Below, piece by piece: positions 27,209 to 36,954 of a stretch of DNA of 64,000 nt. The position numbers and the translations under genes were made by a program. Origin of the DNA: Zobellia laminariae (GTDB lineage Bacteria; Bacteroidota; Bacteroidia; Flavobacteriales; Flavobacteriaceae). The stretch spans positions 1-64,000 of the forward strand of contig NZ_RCNS01000002.1 of the NCBI RefSeq assembly GCF_009725995.1. Direction: 5' to 3'. The number at the start of each line of letters is the position of its first letter. The first letter of the stretch is position 1. The notes beneath the pieces are model-generated. The model worked only from the letters and a program-made list of their open reading frames with translations, was not told the origin of the DNA and searched no databases.

Positions 27209-28384
27209 CTACTGTTTGTTATTGTTGAATTTGTTTAAAATACGTTCCATTTGTTTACCGGCAGCTTCTCTACCTCCAAGTCCAAAAGAAAGAGCAATAG
27301 TAACAGCTATGGTACCTAAAGTTATACCAAAGGCCATGTTGATAATATCATCGCCAATACCCATGGTTTTAAGACCCATTGCTAAGAAGATGGCCAAAAT
27401 ACACATCCTTACAATTGAAGCTACAAATAGATTGTTTTCATCTTTAGCCATAGCCTTATGGGCAATTGAGGCAATCCAGTTTCCAATAATCAAAATAATT
27501 AAACCGAATAGAATGTTTCCAGATACACCCACTAAGGTGTCTAATACTTCAGTAAGTTTTGCAAATTCTAATTTTTCTAAAGCCGTTGTAATACCGAAAA
27601 GAACAATAAAGAAAAAGGCAATATTACCAATCAATTTTGGAAGGTTTGTATTAGAAGAAACTCCTCCTAAGTTCATTTTCTTTACGATGCCATCTAATTT
27701 TAGACTTTCTAATAAGTCTGTAAGTAGACCCGCAACGAATTTACCTCCTACAACGAAAATTATAAGTATAATAACTGCTACTAGAATTTTTGGAATAGCG
27801 TTAAAGAACTGCTCTAGCATATGGGTGGCCGGGACAGAAATGGCATCCATGTTCAAAATATTCAGAGCCGTAATCAATAGAGGAATGAAAATAAATATGA
27901 AAACAATCTTTTTAAGAATGTTTACCAAATCAATATTTTCTGGTAGCTTAAGTTTTGGTACCAAGCTTTGAATGGTGTCTCCAGACAGGCCTACTAGCTC
28001 AGAAACAATAGTTGCAAGCATATACCCTATATAGCCTATTAAACCAGCGCCCACTATATTAGGAATGTAATTTGTGAAACCGTTAAGCAAGTTTTTAACA
28101 GGATCTAAAACACTTGTCATGCCTAACTTTTCTAAGGCCAGCATGAAAACAAAAATCATAATAAAAAAGTAAATAAGCTTTCCGATAAGGGAGGAAATCA
28201 CAACTTTACCTGTGCCCATTTTATCGTCTATTTTGGTGCGCTTTATCAGTTTGGTAATTAACCTTTTGATAAAACCAGCTACAAACCATCCTATTATAAG
28301 GATAAGGATTGCACCAATTGTGCTTGGTAAAAAATCGCCTACCGAGTTGGAAAGGCTGTTCATAATGTTTTCTAAATAGTTCAT
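27209..28384 (-). CDS. Mechanosensitive-channel-like membrane protein (TM-helix repeat)
   Basis: 391 aa with repeated units of a conserved hydrophobic helix (PSTIGAILILIIGWFVAGFIKRLI; ILVAVIILIIFVVGGKFVAGLL; ILFGLIILIIGNWIASIAHKAM), the MscS-associated TM-helix repeat seen in CmpX-type proteins. The C-terminus (ALSFGLGGREAAGKQMERIL) recalls the MscS pore-proximal segment, but the large cytoplasmic MscS cage is missing. It is probably a membrane-tension or osmotic protein. Transcribed alone. Confidence 0.82.
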   Translation of the reverse strand: MNYLENIMNSLSNSVGDFLPSTIGAILILIIGWFVAGFIKRLITKLIKRTKIDDKMGTGKVVISSLIGKLIYFFIMIFVFMLALEKLGMTSVLDPVKNLLNGFTNYIPNIVGAGLIGYIGYMLATIVSELVGLSGDTIQSLVPKLKLPENIDLVNILKKIVFIFIFIPLLITALNILNMDAISVPATHMLEQFFNAIPKILVAVIILIIFVVGGKFVAGLLTDLLESLKLDGIVKKMNLGGVSSNTNLPKLIGNIAFFFIVLFGITTALEKLEFAKLTEVLDTLVGVSGNILFGLIILIIGNWIASIAHKAMAKDENNLFVASIVRMCILAIFLAMGLKTMGIGDDIINMAFGITLGTIAVTIALSFGLGGREAAGKQMERILNKFNNNKQ

Positions 28385-28619
28385 ATAGATGTTTTTAAAA
28401 AAGTTTGGTGCTATAATTTAAGACACCACCTTTTATAGGAAGTCACTTTTAACTTGTTAAATAGGTTCATGAAAGAGTTTATATATGCGAAGCGAAAAAT
28501 ATTTATTAAGTTTGCAATTCTACAAGGATGATTTCTCTCCCACGCTGAATTTTCGAATCTTCGAAAGGAAAAAGGTATAGAAGGAATTACTGAAGTTTTA
28601 TTTTAAAGTAATTTTTATT

Positions 28620-29900
28620 ATGTCAGTTTTAGAAAAAATCACTTCTAAAGATGCTATTGCATTGGAGGATAAACACGGAGCACACAACTATCACCCATTA
28701 CCTGTGGTATTGACCAAAGGAGAAGGCGTGTATGTTTGGGATGTTGAAGGAAAAAAGTATTACGATTTTCTTTCGGCTTATTCTGCTGTAAATCAAGGTC
28801 ATTGCCATCCCAAAATTGTTGGCGCCATGACGGAACAAGCTCAGAGGTTAACGCTTACATCTAGAGCTTTTTACAATGATATGCTCGGGAAGTATGAAAA
28901 GTATGCTACCGAAACATTTAAATTCGACAAGCTTTTACCTATGAATACAGGTGCAGAAGCTGTTGAAACTGCATTGAAATTATGTAGAAAATGGGCGTAT
29001 GAGAAAAAAGGATTAGCAGAAAACGAAGCACAGATTGTTGTTTGTGAGAATAATTTTCACGGACGAACAACTACTATTATTTCATTTTCTAACGACCCAG
29101 TCGCCCGCAAGAATTTTGGTCCTTACACGGCAGGTTTTCTTAAAATTGAATATGACAATTTAGACGCTCTAAAAGAAGTGTTAGAAAACAATCCAAACGT
29201 TGCAGGGTTCTTGGTAGAGCCTATTCAAGGTGAAGCTGGAGTATATGTTCCTTCTGAGGGATATTTAGCTGGAGCAAAAGCACTTTGTGAGAAACATGGG
29301 GTTTTGTTCATCGCAGATGAAGTTCAAACCGGTATTGCACGAACAGGGAGACTTTTGGCAACCTGTGGTAACTGCTCTTGTGAGGATAAACATTGTAGTG
29401 GAGAGCCAGAAATTAAACCAGATATTTTAATTCTAGGTAAGGCTTTATCAGGAGGTGCGTATCCTGTATCGGCTGTTTTGGCTAATGATGATATTATGGG
29501 TGTTATAAAACCAGGAAATCATGGTAGTACTTTTGGAGGTAACCCTATAGCTGCTGCCGTTGGTATTGCTGCTTTAGATGTTGTTAAAGAAGAAGAACTA
29601 GCCCAGAACGCATATGATTTAGGAGAATTATTTAGAGCAGAACTTAGTAAATTTATAGAAGGTTCTAATATTGTAAACGGAGTTAGGGGTAAAGGTTTAT
29701 TGAACGCTATCCTAATTAATGATACGGAAGAAAGTTCAACTGCTTGGGACATTTGTATGGCCTTAAAAGAAAACGGACTTTTGGCAAAACCAACCCACGG
29801 AAATATTATTCGCTTTGCACCTCCTTTGGTCATGAATAAAGAACAACTGCTAGATTGTGTAAAAATTATCACAACAACTTTAAAACAGTTTGAGAAATAA
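28620..29900 (+). CDS. rocD: Ornithine--oxo-acid aminotransferase
   Basis: Class III PLP aminotransferase of 426 aa. D233 ([13 protein letters not shown]) and K274 ([10 protein letters not shown]) are the cofactor-binding residues; [14 protein letters not shown] and [11 protein letters not shown] are conserved segments. It converts ornithine and 2-oxoglutarate to glutamate semialdehyde and glutamate. Between D233 and K274 there is a cysteine-rich insertion (C249, C252, C254, C259), which I recall in other flavobacterial homologues but not in the Bacillus or human enzymes. Single-gene unit with its own terminator. Confidence 0.93.
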   Translation: MSVLEKITSKDAIALEDKHGAHNYHPLPVVLTKGEGVYVWDVEGKKYYDFLSAYSAVNQGHCHPKIVGAMTEQAQRLTLTSRAFYNDMLGKYEKYATETFKFDKLLPMNTGAEAVETALKLCRKWAYEKKGLAENEAQIVVCENNFHGRTTTIISFSNDPVARKNFGPYTAGFLKIEYDNLDALKEVLENNPNVAGFLVEPIQGEAGVYVPSEGYLAGAKALCEKHGVLFIADEVQTGIARTGRLLATCGNCSCEDKHCSGEPEIKPDILILGKALSGGAYPVSAVLANDDIMGVIKPGNHGSTFGGNPIAAAVGIAALDVVKEEELAQNAYDLGELFRAELSKFIEGSNIVNGVRGKGLLNAILINDTEESSTAWDICMALKENGLLAKPTHGNIIRFAPPLVMNKEQLLDCVKIITTTLKQFEK

Positions 29901-29906
29901 AAAAGA

Positions 29907-29937
29907 AAAGCCTGAAACTAAGTTTCAGGCTTTTTTT
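29907..29937 (+). terminator. Rho-independent terminator of rocD
   Basis: AAAGCCTGAAACT (29907-29919) pairs with AGTTTCAGGCTTT (29921-29933), followed by a T run. It lies 7 bases after the rocD stop. Confidence 0.9.
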
Positions 29938-29956
29938 ATACAATTCTGTCTTCTAT

Positions 29957-30265
29957 CTAAAAATCGCCATTAGAAATTGCCGTTGCGAAAATTGCCGCTA
30001 TAACGCCAAAGTAGAGAATAGCTAATAGTAAATAAACGCCTGCTATGGCTAGGCCTACATAAGAAAGTGTCTTCCCTGTTTTTACATTCTCAATACCCGT
30101 ATATTCGCCATTGCTTTGGTCATAGGTTTGTTGCGCTGTTTTGGCATTAGACAGACCAATGAAGCTAAAAATAGCACCAAAAGGGCCACAGCAAAGCAGG
30201 GTTAAAACTATAGAAAGAATTCCAAAAGTTAGAGCGTTACTTGATCCTGGTAGAGGTTGTTGCAT
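29957..30265 (-). CDS. CCC-motif small membrane protein
   Basis: 102 aa with two hydrophobic helices. The first carries a CC pair (VLTLLCCGPFGAIFSF) and is followed by NAKTAQQTYDQSNGEYTG and NVKTGKTLSYVGLAIAGVYLL. It is a close relative of the next upstream gene, suggesting a tandem duplication. Such proteins cluster with DUF2752 genes in flavobacteria. Function unknown. Confidence 0.75.
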   Translation of the reverse strand: MQQPLPGSSNALTFGILSIVLTLLCCGPFGAIFSFIGLSNAKTAQQTYDQSNGEYTGIENVKTGKTLSYVGLAIAGVYLLLAILYFGVIAAIFATAISNGDF

Positions 30266-30269
30266 AGTT

Positions 30270-30599
30270 TTATCCTAATAATTCTTCCATTTTTTCACGC
30301 ATCAATTCTTCGTTTTGAATATTTTCGAATCCAAAGAAAGAAATTGCACCAATAGTCATTATCAAGTAAATTACACTTAATACAATACCAATGATTGCAA
30401 GGATTTTACCTGTTTTTACATTTCCGTAATCAGTATAGTTTTCTGGATTTTCTAGGTATATAGCTGTTGCTTTGTTGGCTAAAACTAAGGCAACAATACC
30501 AAATATAAGGCCAAGGATACCATAACAACAGCAAGTAACTATTGAGAGAATACCAAATACTAGAATTAGGGTGGAGTTAGGGAGTTTGTGTTCTTCCAT
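30270..30599 (-). CDS. CCC-motif small membrane protein
   Basis: 109 aa, two membrane helices, with the full cysteine triplet in ILSIVTCCCYGILGLIFG, then ANKATAIYLENPENYTDYGNVKTGKILAIIG. The layout is the same as in the neighbouring 102-aa protein (4-base gap). The two and the DUF2752 gene make a three-gene operon with 3-4 base gaps. Function unknown. Confidence 0.77.
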   Translation of the reverse strand: MEEHKLPNSTLILVFGILSIVTCCCYGILGLIFGIVALVLANKATAIYLENPENYTDYGNVKTGKILAIIGIVLSVIYLIMTIGAISFFGFENIQNEELMREKMEELLG

Positions 30600-30602
30600 T
30601 TT

Positions 30603-30914
30603 TTAGTGGGTTAGGTGAGTCATTTTTAAAATATAGTTAACTAATATAATAGCACCGCTCGTTATACCAAGGGTTACTTTTATATATGTATCAAAACGAA
30701 ATCGGGTAAATTGGCTTGCAATAGAGAATAATATAAGCGGAATAAGAGTGAAAATTGCAGGGTACATATCAAAGGCAGCACCAAAGTCTCCCTTTAAAAA
30801 AAGAACAATAGAACGTTGAAGACCACAGCCAGGGCAGTCAATACCAAAGAGCTTTTTGTTCAAGCACGGGAGCATGTAATCTTCAATAACCAATAGAAAG
30901 GTGGCTAACTGCAT
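30603..30914 (-). CDS. DUF2752 membrane protein
   Basis: 103 aa with the DUF2752 signature near the N-terminus: LFGIDCPGCGLQRSIVLFLKGDF, containing the CPxCG pair, then two to three hydrophobic helices. First gene of the operon with the two CCC-motif proteins. Function unknown. Confidence 0.88.
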   Translation of the reverse strand: MQLATFLLVIEDYMLPCLNKKLFGIDCPGCGLQRSIVLFLKGDFGAAFDMYPAIFTLIPLILFSIASQFTRFRFDTYIKVTLGITSGAIILVNYILKMTHLTH

Positions 30915-30951
30915 TTTTACGGTTTAGCAATTCTATCACGGAAATTACCAT

Positions 30952-30959
30952 TATTTTTG
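30952..30959 (+). promoter_or_regulatory. Putative -7 box for the Smr gene
   Basis: TATTTTTG fits TAnnTTTG. Because it overlaps the GTG at 30959, it favours the ATG at 30977 as the true start. No strong -33 element is visible. Confidence 0.42.
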
Positions 30960-30976
30960 TGGATACAAAACAAATT

Positions 30977-31522
30977 ATGGCCGTTTTTCAAATAGGGGAC
31001 AAGGTGGAGACTTTAGATGACGTCATCTCTGGTAAGGTAATTAAGGTTTCCGGAGATACGGTTACCATTGAAACCACCGATGGATTTTCGCTCAATTTTG
31101 AGTCTAATGAACTAGTTAGAATAGATACTGGAGATATTAAGGTAAGTAACTACGAAATAAGTCAGATTAAGGCTGAAAAGGAGCTTCCAAAGAAAAGAAA
31201 AACACAGGCAATGAAACCTAAGGAGCGCAATGCTCCCAAAATGGAAGTGGATTTACACATACATCAATTGACAAAAACCAGTAAGGGCATGAGCAATCAT
31301 GAAATGCTGAACCTTCAGTTAGATACCGCAAGGCGTCAATTGGATTTTGCCATGAGAAAGCGCATCCAAAAAGTAGTTTTTATTCATGGGGTAGGAGAAG
31401 GTATACTCAAAGAAGAGCTCTACTATCTTTTTAGACGCTATGAAAATGTTAAATATTATGATGCCGATTATCAGAAATATGGTCTTGGAGCAACAGAAGT
31501 ATATATTTACCAGAATGCTTAA
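30977..31522 (+). CDS. Smr-domain (MutS2 C-terminal-like) protein
   Basis: Started at ATG 30977 (MAVFQIGDKVETLDD) rather than GTG 30959, which overlaps a likely -7 box. The N-terminal 50 residues form a small beta-barrel (GKVIKVSGDTVTIETTDGFSLNF). The C-terminal Smr domain has VDLHIHQL and HGVGEGILKEEL, whose conserved DLHxH and HGxGxG residues define Smr endonuclease/DNA-binding domains. Possible role in nucleic-acid repair or RNA quality control. It overlaps the convergent lipoprotein gene by 4 bases. Confidence 0.85.
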   Translation: MAVFQIGDKVETLDDVISGKVIKVSGDTVTIETTDGFSLNFESNELVRIDTGDIKVSNYEISQIKAEKELPKKRKTQAMKPKERNAPKMEVDLHIHQLTKTSKGMSNHEMLNLQLDTARRQLDFAMRKRIQKVVFIHGVGEGILKEELYYLFRRYENVKYYDADYQKYGLGATEVYIYQNA

Positions 31523-32532
31523 TTGCCAACTGTAGTATAAGTACCAATAATAAAGCTTTCTATTGCAGTAAGAGTTACATCGGTATCATCTTCATTCTGT
31601 GCTTTAAGAACAAGGATGGTATTATCAAGCGAAATGGTGTGAGCATAGGTAATTGCTCCTGCAGCATCAGGCTCGCTAGCTTCAGTAACTACATTTATAG
31701 TTCCGCCTGAGGATACAAAATTATAACTTATGATTTCTTCTGAAAGGGCTGCTGTGGTGCATATCATATCATCCGTTACAACTGCATCCAATATGGTATA
31801 TTTAAACTCTCCGTTTTCTAAAGTTGATGTTCTAGGTTCGTCTACTACGGTAGCTTCGTTTACAAAGATTGACAATGGGACATCTAAAGAGATATACTCA
31901 TCATTTATTTTTTTGTAGAATCTTAAGCTTCCGGCAATAATTTCGCTATCACATTCAGAAAGAGAGGTAATAGCACCATAATTAGAAAATGGTACCTCAA
32001 GGTTTTGACTAGTTGGTGTTGATGTTTTAAAAGTTCCATAAGTAAAAGAAGAGGTATCTGTAATACTCTCGTTTTGCTCATTGGTTAGTACCAAGCCGGT
32101 AATTAATATCGTATGAGAATAGGTTTTTACATCTTTAGATACTGCAGTTACTTTCGTATTTATAGCAATATCTCCTGCGGCAGCAGTAGATTCGCTAAGA
32201 ACTGTTGGTTCTGTGGCAGGAATGGTAGAACAAAAATAATCTGAAGAAACATCATCGGAAAAGAAACGATAGATTAAATCAGAAGAGCCTCCTAAAGAAC
32301 TCGTTAAAGCTCCCTCTGTTGAGGTTTGATTAAATAACAACCCACTTTCTAATTCCAATAAATACGCATCGTCATCATCCGTTTTAAAGAAAAAGGTAGT
32401 ATCCAGAGGGTCTTCCTCATCGCCACAAGACTCAAGAGCGATTAATTCAAAATCTACATTTTCAATTTGTAGGTCGCCATCATCACAGGCAGATAAAAGG
32501 ATCAGGATACCTAAAAGTAGCGTTTTCTTCAT
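31519..32532 (-). CDS. Lipoprotein of unknown function
   Basis: 337 aa with a lipoprotein signal (LLLGILILLSAC) and an acidic, serine/threonine-rich beta protein after it. Two similar halves seem present: DYFCSTIPATEPTVLSEST near residue 95 and DDMICTTAALSEEIISYNF near residue 255, each followed by AITYAHTI- or YSHTILI-like strands. This suggests an internal duplication. Cysteine spacing is regular. I do not recognise the family. Confidence 0.72.
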   Translation of the reverse strand: MKKTLLLGILILLSACDDGDLQIENVDFELIALESCGDEEDPLDTTFFFKTDDDDAYLLELESGLLFNQTSTEGALTSSLGGSSDLIYRFFSDDVSSDYFCSTIPATEPTVLSESTAAAGDIAINTKVTAVSKDVKTYSHTILITGLVLTNEQNESITDTSSFTYGTFKTSTPTSQNLEVPFSNYGAITSLSECDSEIIAGSLRFYKKINDEYISLDVPLSIFVNEATVVDEPRTSTLENGEFKYTILDAVVTDDMICTTAALSEEIISYNFVSSGGTINVVTEASEPDAAGAITYAHTISLDNTILVLKAQNEDDTDVTLTAIESFIIGTYTTVGN

Positions 32533-32600
32533 GTGTCAAATTTAAAGGAAATAAAGGAGAAGTTTATTCTGAATTAGGGAGAAATTAACTTTAATTCCGC

Positions 32601-32608
32601 TAATTTTG
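32601..32608 (+). promoter_or_regulatory. Putative -7 box for the cysteine desulfurase gene
   Basis: TAATTTTG fits TAnnTTTG and lies 26 bases before the ATG at 32635. No clear TTG element is seen upstream. Confidence 0.4.
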
Positions 32609-32634
32609 GCAGCTCTTAATTGAATTTTTTGGGA

Positions 32635-33783
32635 ATGGAAAAGGTTTATTTAGATAATGCGGCCACAACACAAGTACGTGAAAATGTGATTGTAAAGATG
32701 CAAGACGCATTAGCCAATTTTTATGGCAACCCATCATCAACACACAGTTTTGGACGTTCTGCAAAGACTGGTGTAGAAAGTGCTAGAAAAACGATTGCTA
32801 AGTACATGAACGCCCATCCGGCAGAAATTATTTTTACTTCTGGTGGTACTGAGGCAGATAATATGATTTTACGTTGTGCTGTGCGCGACCTGAAAGTGGA
32901 AACGATTATCACCTCTAAAATTGAACATCATGCTGTTCTTCATACTGTTGAAGATTTAGCCAGTGAAAAAGGCACCAAGGTGTTATATGTTAATTTAGAT
33001 GAATTTGGTAATCCTGATCTAGAAAACTTGGAAACTTTGTTGCAACAAGACGATTCTAAGAAGTTGGTTAGCTTAATGCATGTAAACAATGAAATTGGTA
33101 ATAAAATTGATATTGCTAAAGTTTGTGAACTTTGTCATGTAAACGGAGCTCTTTTTCATTCGGATACCGTTCAGTCCATAGGACATTATTCATGGGATGT
33201 AAAAGAAGTGCCTGTAGATTTTCTTACTGCTGCCGCACATAAATTTCACGGTCCTAAGGGAGTAGGTTTTGCTTATATAAAGAAAAACTCAGGTTTAAAG
33301 CCTTTCATATCTGGCGGTTCTCAAGAACGTGGTCATCGGGCAGGGACAGAATCGTTCCATAATATCGTGGGATTGGAAATGGCATTTGTAGAAGCATACG
33401 ATAACCTGGAGGCTGAAACGGCTTATGTTACCGAGCTGAAATCTTATTTTATAGATAGAATTAAAGAAGAGATTCCCGAGGCTAAGTTTAACGGCCATTC
33501 GGGAGACTTGGATAAAAGCACGTTTACATTAGTAAATGTTTGTTTACCCATAGATCCTCAAAAAGCACTAATGCTATTGTTTCATTTAGATATGAAAGGT
33601 ATAGCCTGTTCAAAAGGAAGTGCATGCCAATCAGGAAGCGACTTAGGTTCACATGTGTTAACAGAAATACTATCTGCAGAAGAGCTTAAAAAGCCTTCGG
33701 TGCGGTTTTCTTTTTCAAAATACAACACCAAAGAAGAGTTGGATTATACCGTTCAAGCACTTAAGGAGTTTGTAGAAAAATAA
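32635..33783 (+). CDS. Cysteine desulfurase (NifS/IscS-like)
   Basis: The ATG at 32635 (MEKVYLDNAATTQVRE) is the natural start; the ORF can be read from TTG 32620. It is a class V PLP enzyme: K203 in AAHKFHGPKG binds PLP, and the active-site cysteine is C331 in GSACQSG, with C325 just before it. GGSQERGHRAGTES is a conserved segment. It takes sulfur from cysteine for Fe-S clusters or thio-modification. No isc or suf scaffold gene is adjacent, so the acceptor is not known. Confidence 0.92.
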   Translation: MEKVYLDNAATTQVRENVIVKMQDALANFYGNPSSTHSFGRSAKTGVESARKTIAKYMNAHPAEIIFTSGGTEADNMILRCAVRDLKVETIITSKIEHHAVLHTVEDLASEKGTKVLYVNLDEFGNPDLENLETLLQQDDSKKLVSLMHVNNEIGNKIDIAKVCELCHVNGALFHSDTVQSIGHYSWDVKEVPVDFLTAAAHKFHGPKGVGFAYIKKNSGLKPFISGGSQERGHRAGTESFHNIVGLEMAFVEAYDNLEAETAYVTELKSYFIDRIKEEIPEAKFNGHSGDLDKSTFTLVNVCLPIDPQKALMLLFHLDMKGIACSKGSACQSGSDLGSHVLTEILSAEELKKPSVRFSFSKYNTKEELDYTVQALKEFVEK

Positions 33784-33807
33784 AACTCCCTATGTTAAAG
33801 GGAGTTT
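33783..33807. terminator. Bidirectional terminator
   Basis: AAACTCCCT (33783-33791) pairs with AGGGAGTTT (33799-33807), loop of 7, between convergent genes. A/T runs flank both sides. Confidence 0.8.
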
Positions 33808-33813
33808 AAATAT

Positions 33814-34467
33814 TTACTTTTCTTTTCTGTCTTTTCGTTTTTCCCTGTCATACGGAAATTTACGAGCCGCTAGTTTCATCATGCGATCAATCAGGTCCGT
33901 TGTATTCTTTCCTGATTTTTTGTTGATTTTCTTTTCGTATTTCCAGAGTAGCTTTCCGGTAGTGCCGTCACTAATTTTTACGCCTATGCGTCCGTAATTG
34001 GCATCCCCTGAAAAATAATCCATAAAACTAAATTCCGTTGGAATCCCTTTTGAGAGAAGGACGTTCAAATCCATATTTCCACTTATAATTCCGTCTACCC
34101 CCAAAATTTCACTGAGTTGCTTAGTGGTGTAAACATCAATATTATTATAATCAATATTATTTTGAGTTAGAATAGCATTGGTGTTCTTTACATCTTGAAA
34201 ATCAACAGAGAACTTTTTTTTCTTCTTTCTTTGAGAAAAATAGGTTTCGAGCGCGTTCTGCACAGCGTAACCTTCTTTTTGTTCAAGTGCGTTTAGTTCT
34301 TCTTTTGATATTTCATCAGTTAGCTCAAGATTTGCTAAAAAGGGAATAATGGCTAGTAGTTCGTGAGTGTCGCTCAGAGCGTCAAACTTATCGCTTTCGT
34401 AAATGTTCTTTTGGGCGTTAGCTAAAACGGTAGTCAATAAGAGTGCAGCAAAAAATATCTTCTTCAT
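33814..34467 (-). CDS. Secreted protein of unknown function (CsgG/TolB-N-like pattern)
   Basis: 217 aa with a signal peptide (FFAALLLTTVLANAQ). The central segment VYTTKQLSEILGVDGIISGNMDLNVLL and the later GRIGVKISDGTTGKLLWKYEKKI have the rhythm of CsgG- or LpoB-like periplasmic proteins (a test for gene-product level, then a strand on gene-product state); that similarity is weak and only suggestive. The C-terminus is strongly basic (YDREKRKDRKEK). It follows a TonB receptor and an M23 peptidase gene in one operon. Confidence 0.65.
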   Translation of the reverse strand: MKKIFFAALLLTTVLANAQKNIYESDKFDALSDTHELLAIIPFLANLELTDEISKEELNALEQKEGYAVQNALETYFSQRKKKKKFSVDFQDVKNTNAILTQNNIDYNNIDVYTTKQLSEILGVDGIISGNMDLNVLLSKGIPTEFSFMDYFSGDANYGRIGVKISDGTTGKLLWKYEKKINKKSGKNTTDLIDRMMKLAARKFPYDREKRKDRKEK

Positions 34468-34478
34468 TAGTGTGTCTT

Positions 34479-36947
34479 CTAAAAACGCATGCGCAACCTA
34501 ATGTTTAACACGCGACTTGTCATGAAATTGGGAACGGCAAATTGTTGCTTACTATCAACATCCCTAACCCATGTATTTGTAATTGAATTTTGATTATTGA
34601 ACAAATTAAATATTTCAATGCCCGCGCTTAGCTCTTTAAACTTGTGCAACCAATGATTTTTTTGATAGGTTCTGTTTCCGCCCACAAAAATATGGGAAAT
34701 TCCTAAATCAGCACGCTTATAATCGCGTAATCTGTTATTGTAAATGTAAGGATCAGCATAATTTGGCGATCCACCGGGTACACCGGTGTTATAAACCAAG
34801 TTTAAGTACATCTTAAAATTTGGAAATTCAGGGATATAATCTTGGAATAAAATACCAAATTTCAACCGTTGATCAGAAGGTCTGGCAATATATCCGCGGT
34901 TGTTACTATTTTCTTCGGTCTTTAAAAATCCAATACTTACCCAAGATTCGGTTCCGGGAACAAAAGCGCCGTTCAATCGTAAATCCGCACCATACACGTA
35001 GGCTTTCGCATTATTGTTGGCCACGTATCGTATGCGTACGTCTTCTAAAGTATAGGTGTTGACGTTATTGAGTTTCTTATAGTATACTTCACTCATTAGA
35101 GTAAAAGGACGTTCCCATAGGTTAAAAGAATACTCATTGCCCAAAACTAGATGAATAGATTCTTGTGCTTTTACATCTGGATTTATAGTGCCGGTTTGAT
35201 TACGTAACTCACGATAAAAAGGAGGTTGGTGATAAAGACCGCCAGAGAGCCTAAAAAGCATGTCTCTCTCCCAATTTGGTTTTAAGGAAACTTGTCCGCG
35301 CGGACTTACTACTGTCTGTGACGAGGTTTTAATATCCTTGCCACTAACGGACCAATGTTGCGCCCGAATCCCAAGATTGTAGTAAACGTTGTGCGATGCT
35401 ATATTTAAACGGTTGCTAAATTGAACAAATCCGGAAAATCGGTCGGTTTTCACAAAATTTGTTGCATTTACACCGTCATAGGCAACAAGGGGAGACTCAA
35501 AAGGTTCTTCGGGTTGATTATTACTAAATTCAGGTAAAGGAGGGCGAACAAAAAAGCCGACAGAGTCTATAAATTCTGATTCTCGTAATTGATCCCGAAT
35601 GTCTTCATGGGTGTATTTTAAACCCCATTCCAATACTTTATTTTCTGAGGTGTGATTACCCTTGTGCGATAAATTGAATATCAGTGCATCCAGTTCGTTA
35701 CGGGCTCGGTTAAATTGTGTGCCAATTCCACGTAAGTTGGTTGCACTACCAAAAGAATCGCTAGATAAATCACTATCAACACTGCCCAAAGCATACTGTG
35801 CAATAACATCTGAGTATTCTTCTTCTGTAGTGTGGTAAAGTGAAGCTATAAGCTTTAAAGTTGTATTATCGTTTAAAAAGTAGTTGCCTTTTAAGGCTCC
35901 AAGAACTGTATTGTATCTGTTGTTTTCTTCACCTTGATAAAAGACTACAAGAGATTTTGGCTCTGAAATGGTTCCGAAATTCGTTTCTCTTTTTAGAGGT
36001 TCGTTTTGATAATCGTTGATAGAAATGTTACCTAAAAAATCAAGATGGAATTTATTCGAAAATCTATAGGTCGTAAAAGTTTGGGCATCTGCAAAAGTAG
36101 GGTTAAAGTTGGTATTGGTTTGTTGGCTGTTAACGAGCAAGCCATTATTTCTGTAGCGCACTCCACTTATAGTACTTAATTTTTTGTTTTTAGAAACGGT
36201 TTCCACGGTTGCACTCGCTCCCAAAAAGCTAAGGTCTATTTGTACTCCGGTTTCCGAAGGTTTTTTATAGGTAATATCTAATACGGAAGAAAGTTTGTCT
36301 CCATATTTGGCCTGAAATCCTCCCGAAGAAAACCGTACATTTTGAACCATGTCACTATTTACAAAACTCATTCCTTCTTGTTGGGCAGAGCGAACTAGAA
36401 AAGGACGATAGACTTCAATTTCGTTAACATACACCAGGTTTTCATCATAATTGCCACCTCTTACATTGTATTGGGTGCTTAACTCATTACTTGAAGAAAC
36501 ACCAGGTAATAGCTTTATAATATTTTCAACACCTGCATTTGCACCTGGAATATTACGTACTATTTCTGGACTCACAGTGATGATTCCTGTAACGGTTTTT
36601 TTGCCTGTGGGTGTAATGGTTACTCCAGCAATTTGTATGGTATCTGTACTTAGAACCGGATTGAATTCAAAAACTTCGTTGGTATTGAGAATTAGATTTT
36701 CTAGCACCACATTCTTATGACCTAAATGAGAAAATGTTACGGTTATGGCTTCGTCTGCAGTTACTTGTAGTGAGTAAAATCCGTTTTCGTCAGAAAAAGT
36801 GCCAATTGACCCAATTGCAATATTTACCTCTTGCAAAGGTTCATTTTCGTTGTTCAGAACAATGCCGGTTAGGGTAGCGGTCTGCGCACTTATGTGAAGT
36901 GTAAAACCGAATAGTACAAAAAGCAGAATAAGTCTAGTGCACTTCAA
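34479..36947 (-). CDS. TonB-dependent outer membrane receptor
   Basis: 822 aa: signal peptide (about 1-21), a carboxypeptidase-like regulatory domain (TLTGIVLNNENEPLQEVNIAIG, about 24-100), a TonB plug (PGANAGVENIIKLLPGVSSSNELSTQYNVRGGNYDENLVYVNEIEVY) and a 22-strand-type barrel ending in VLNIRLRMRF with terminal Phe. It is not SusC-like (no VIVVGYG motif, no SusD). It lies 7 bases after the M23 peptidase gene. The ligand is unknown. Confidence 0.92.
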   Translation of the reverse strand: MKCTRLILLFVLFGFTLHISAQTATLTGIVLNNENEPLQEVNIAIGSIGTFSDENGFYSLQVTADEAITVTFSHLGHKNVVLENLILNTNEVFEFNPVLSTDTIQIAGVTITPTGKKTVTGIITVSPEIVRNIPGANAGVENIIKLLPGVSSSNELSTQYNVRGGNYDENLVYVNEIEVYRPFLVRSAQQEGMSFVNSDMVQNVRFSSGGFQAKYGDKLSSVLDITYKKPSETGVQIDLSFLGASATVETVSKNKKLSTISGVRYRNNGLLVNSQQTNTNFNPTFADAQTFTTYRFSNKFHLDFLGNISINDYQNEPLKRETNFGTISEPKSLVVFYQGEENNRYNTVLGALKGNYFLNDNTTLKLIASLYHTTEEEYSDVIAQYALGSVDSDLSSDSFGSATNLRGIGTQFNRARNELDALIFNLSHKGNHTSENKVLEWGLKYTHEDIRDQLRESEFIDSVGFFVRPPLPEFSNNQPEEPFESPLVAYDGVNATNFVKTDRFSGFVQFSNRLNIASHNVYYNLGIRAQHWSVSGKDIKTSSQTVVSPRGQVSLKPNWERDMLFRLSGGLYHQPPFYRELRNQTGTINPDVKAQESIHLVLGNEYSFNLWERPFTLMSEVYYKKLNNVNTYTLEDVRIRYVANNNAKAYVYGADLRLNGAFVPGTESWVSIGFLKTEENSNNRGYIARPSDQRLKFGILFQDYIPEFPNFKMYLNLVYNTGVPGGSPNYADPYIYNNRLRDYKRADLGISHIFVGGNRTYQKNHWLHKFKELSAGIEIFNLFNNQNSITNTWVRDVDSKQQFAVPNFMTSRVLNIRLRMRF

Positions 36948-36954
36948 AGAGGTG

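Noticed and set aside
27123..27971. 282-codon open frame on the + strand
   Set aside because: It is antisense to the TM-repeat channel gene; its repetitive Ile/Pro/Lys composition is what the complement of hydrophobic-helix codons gives.
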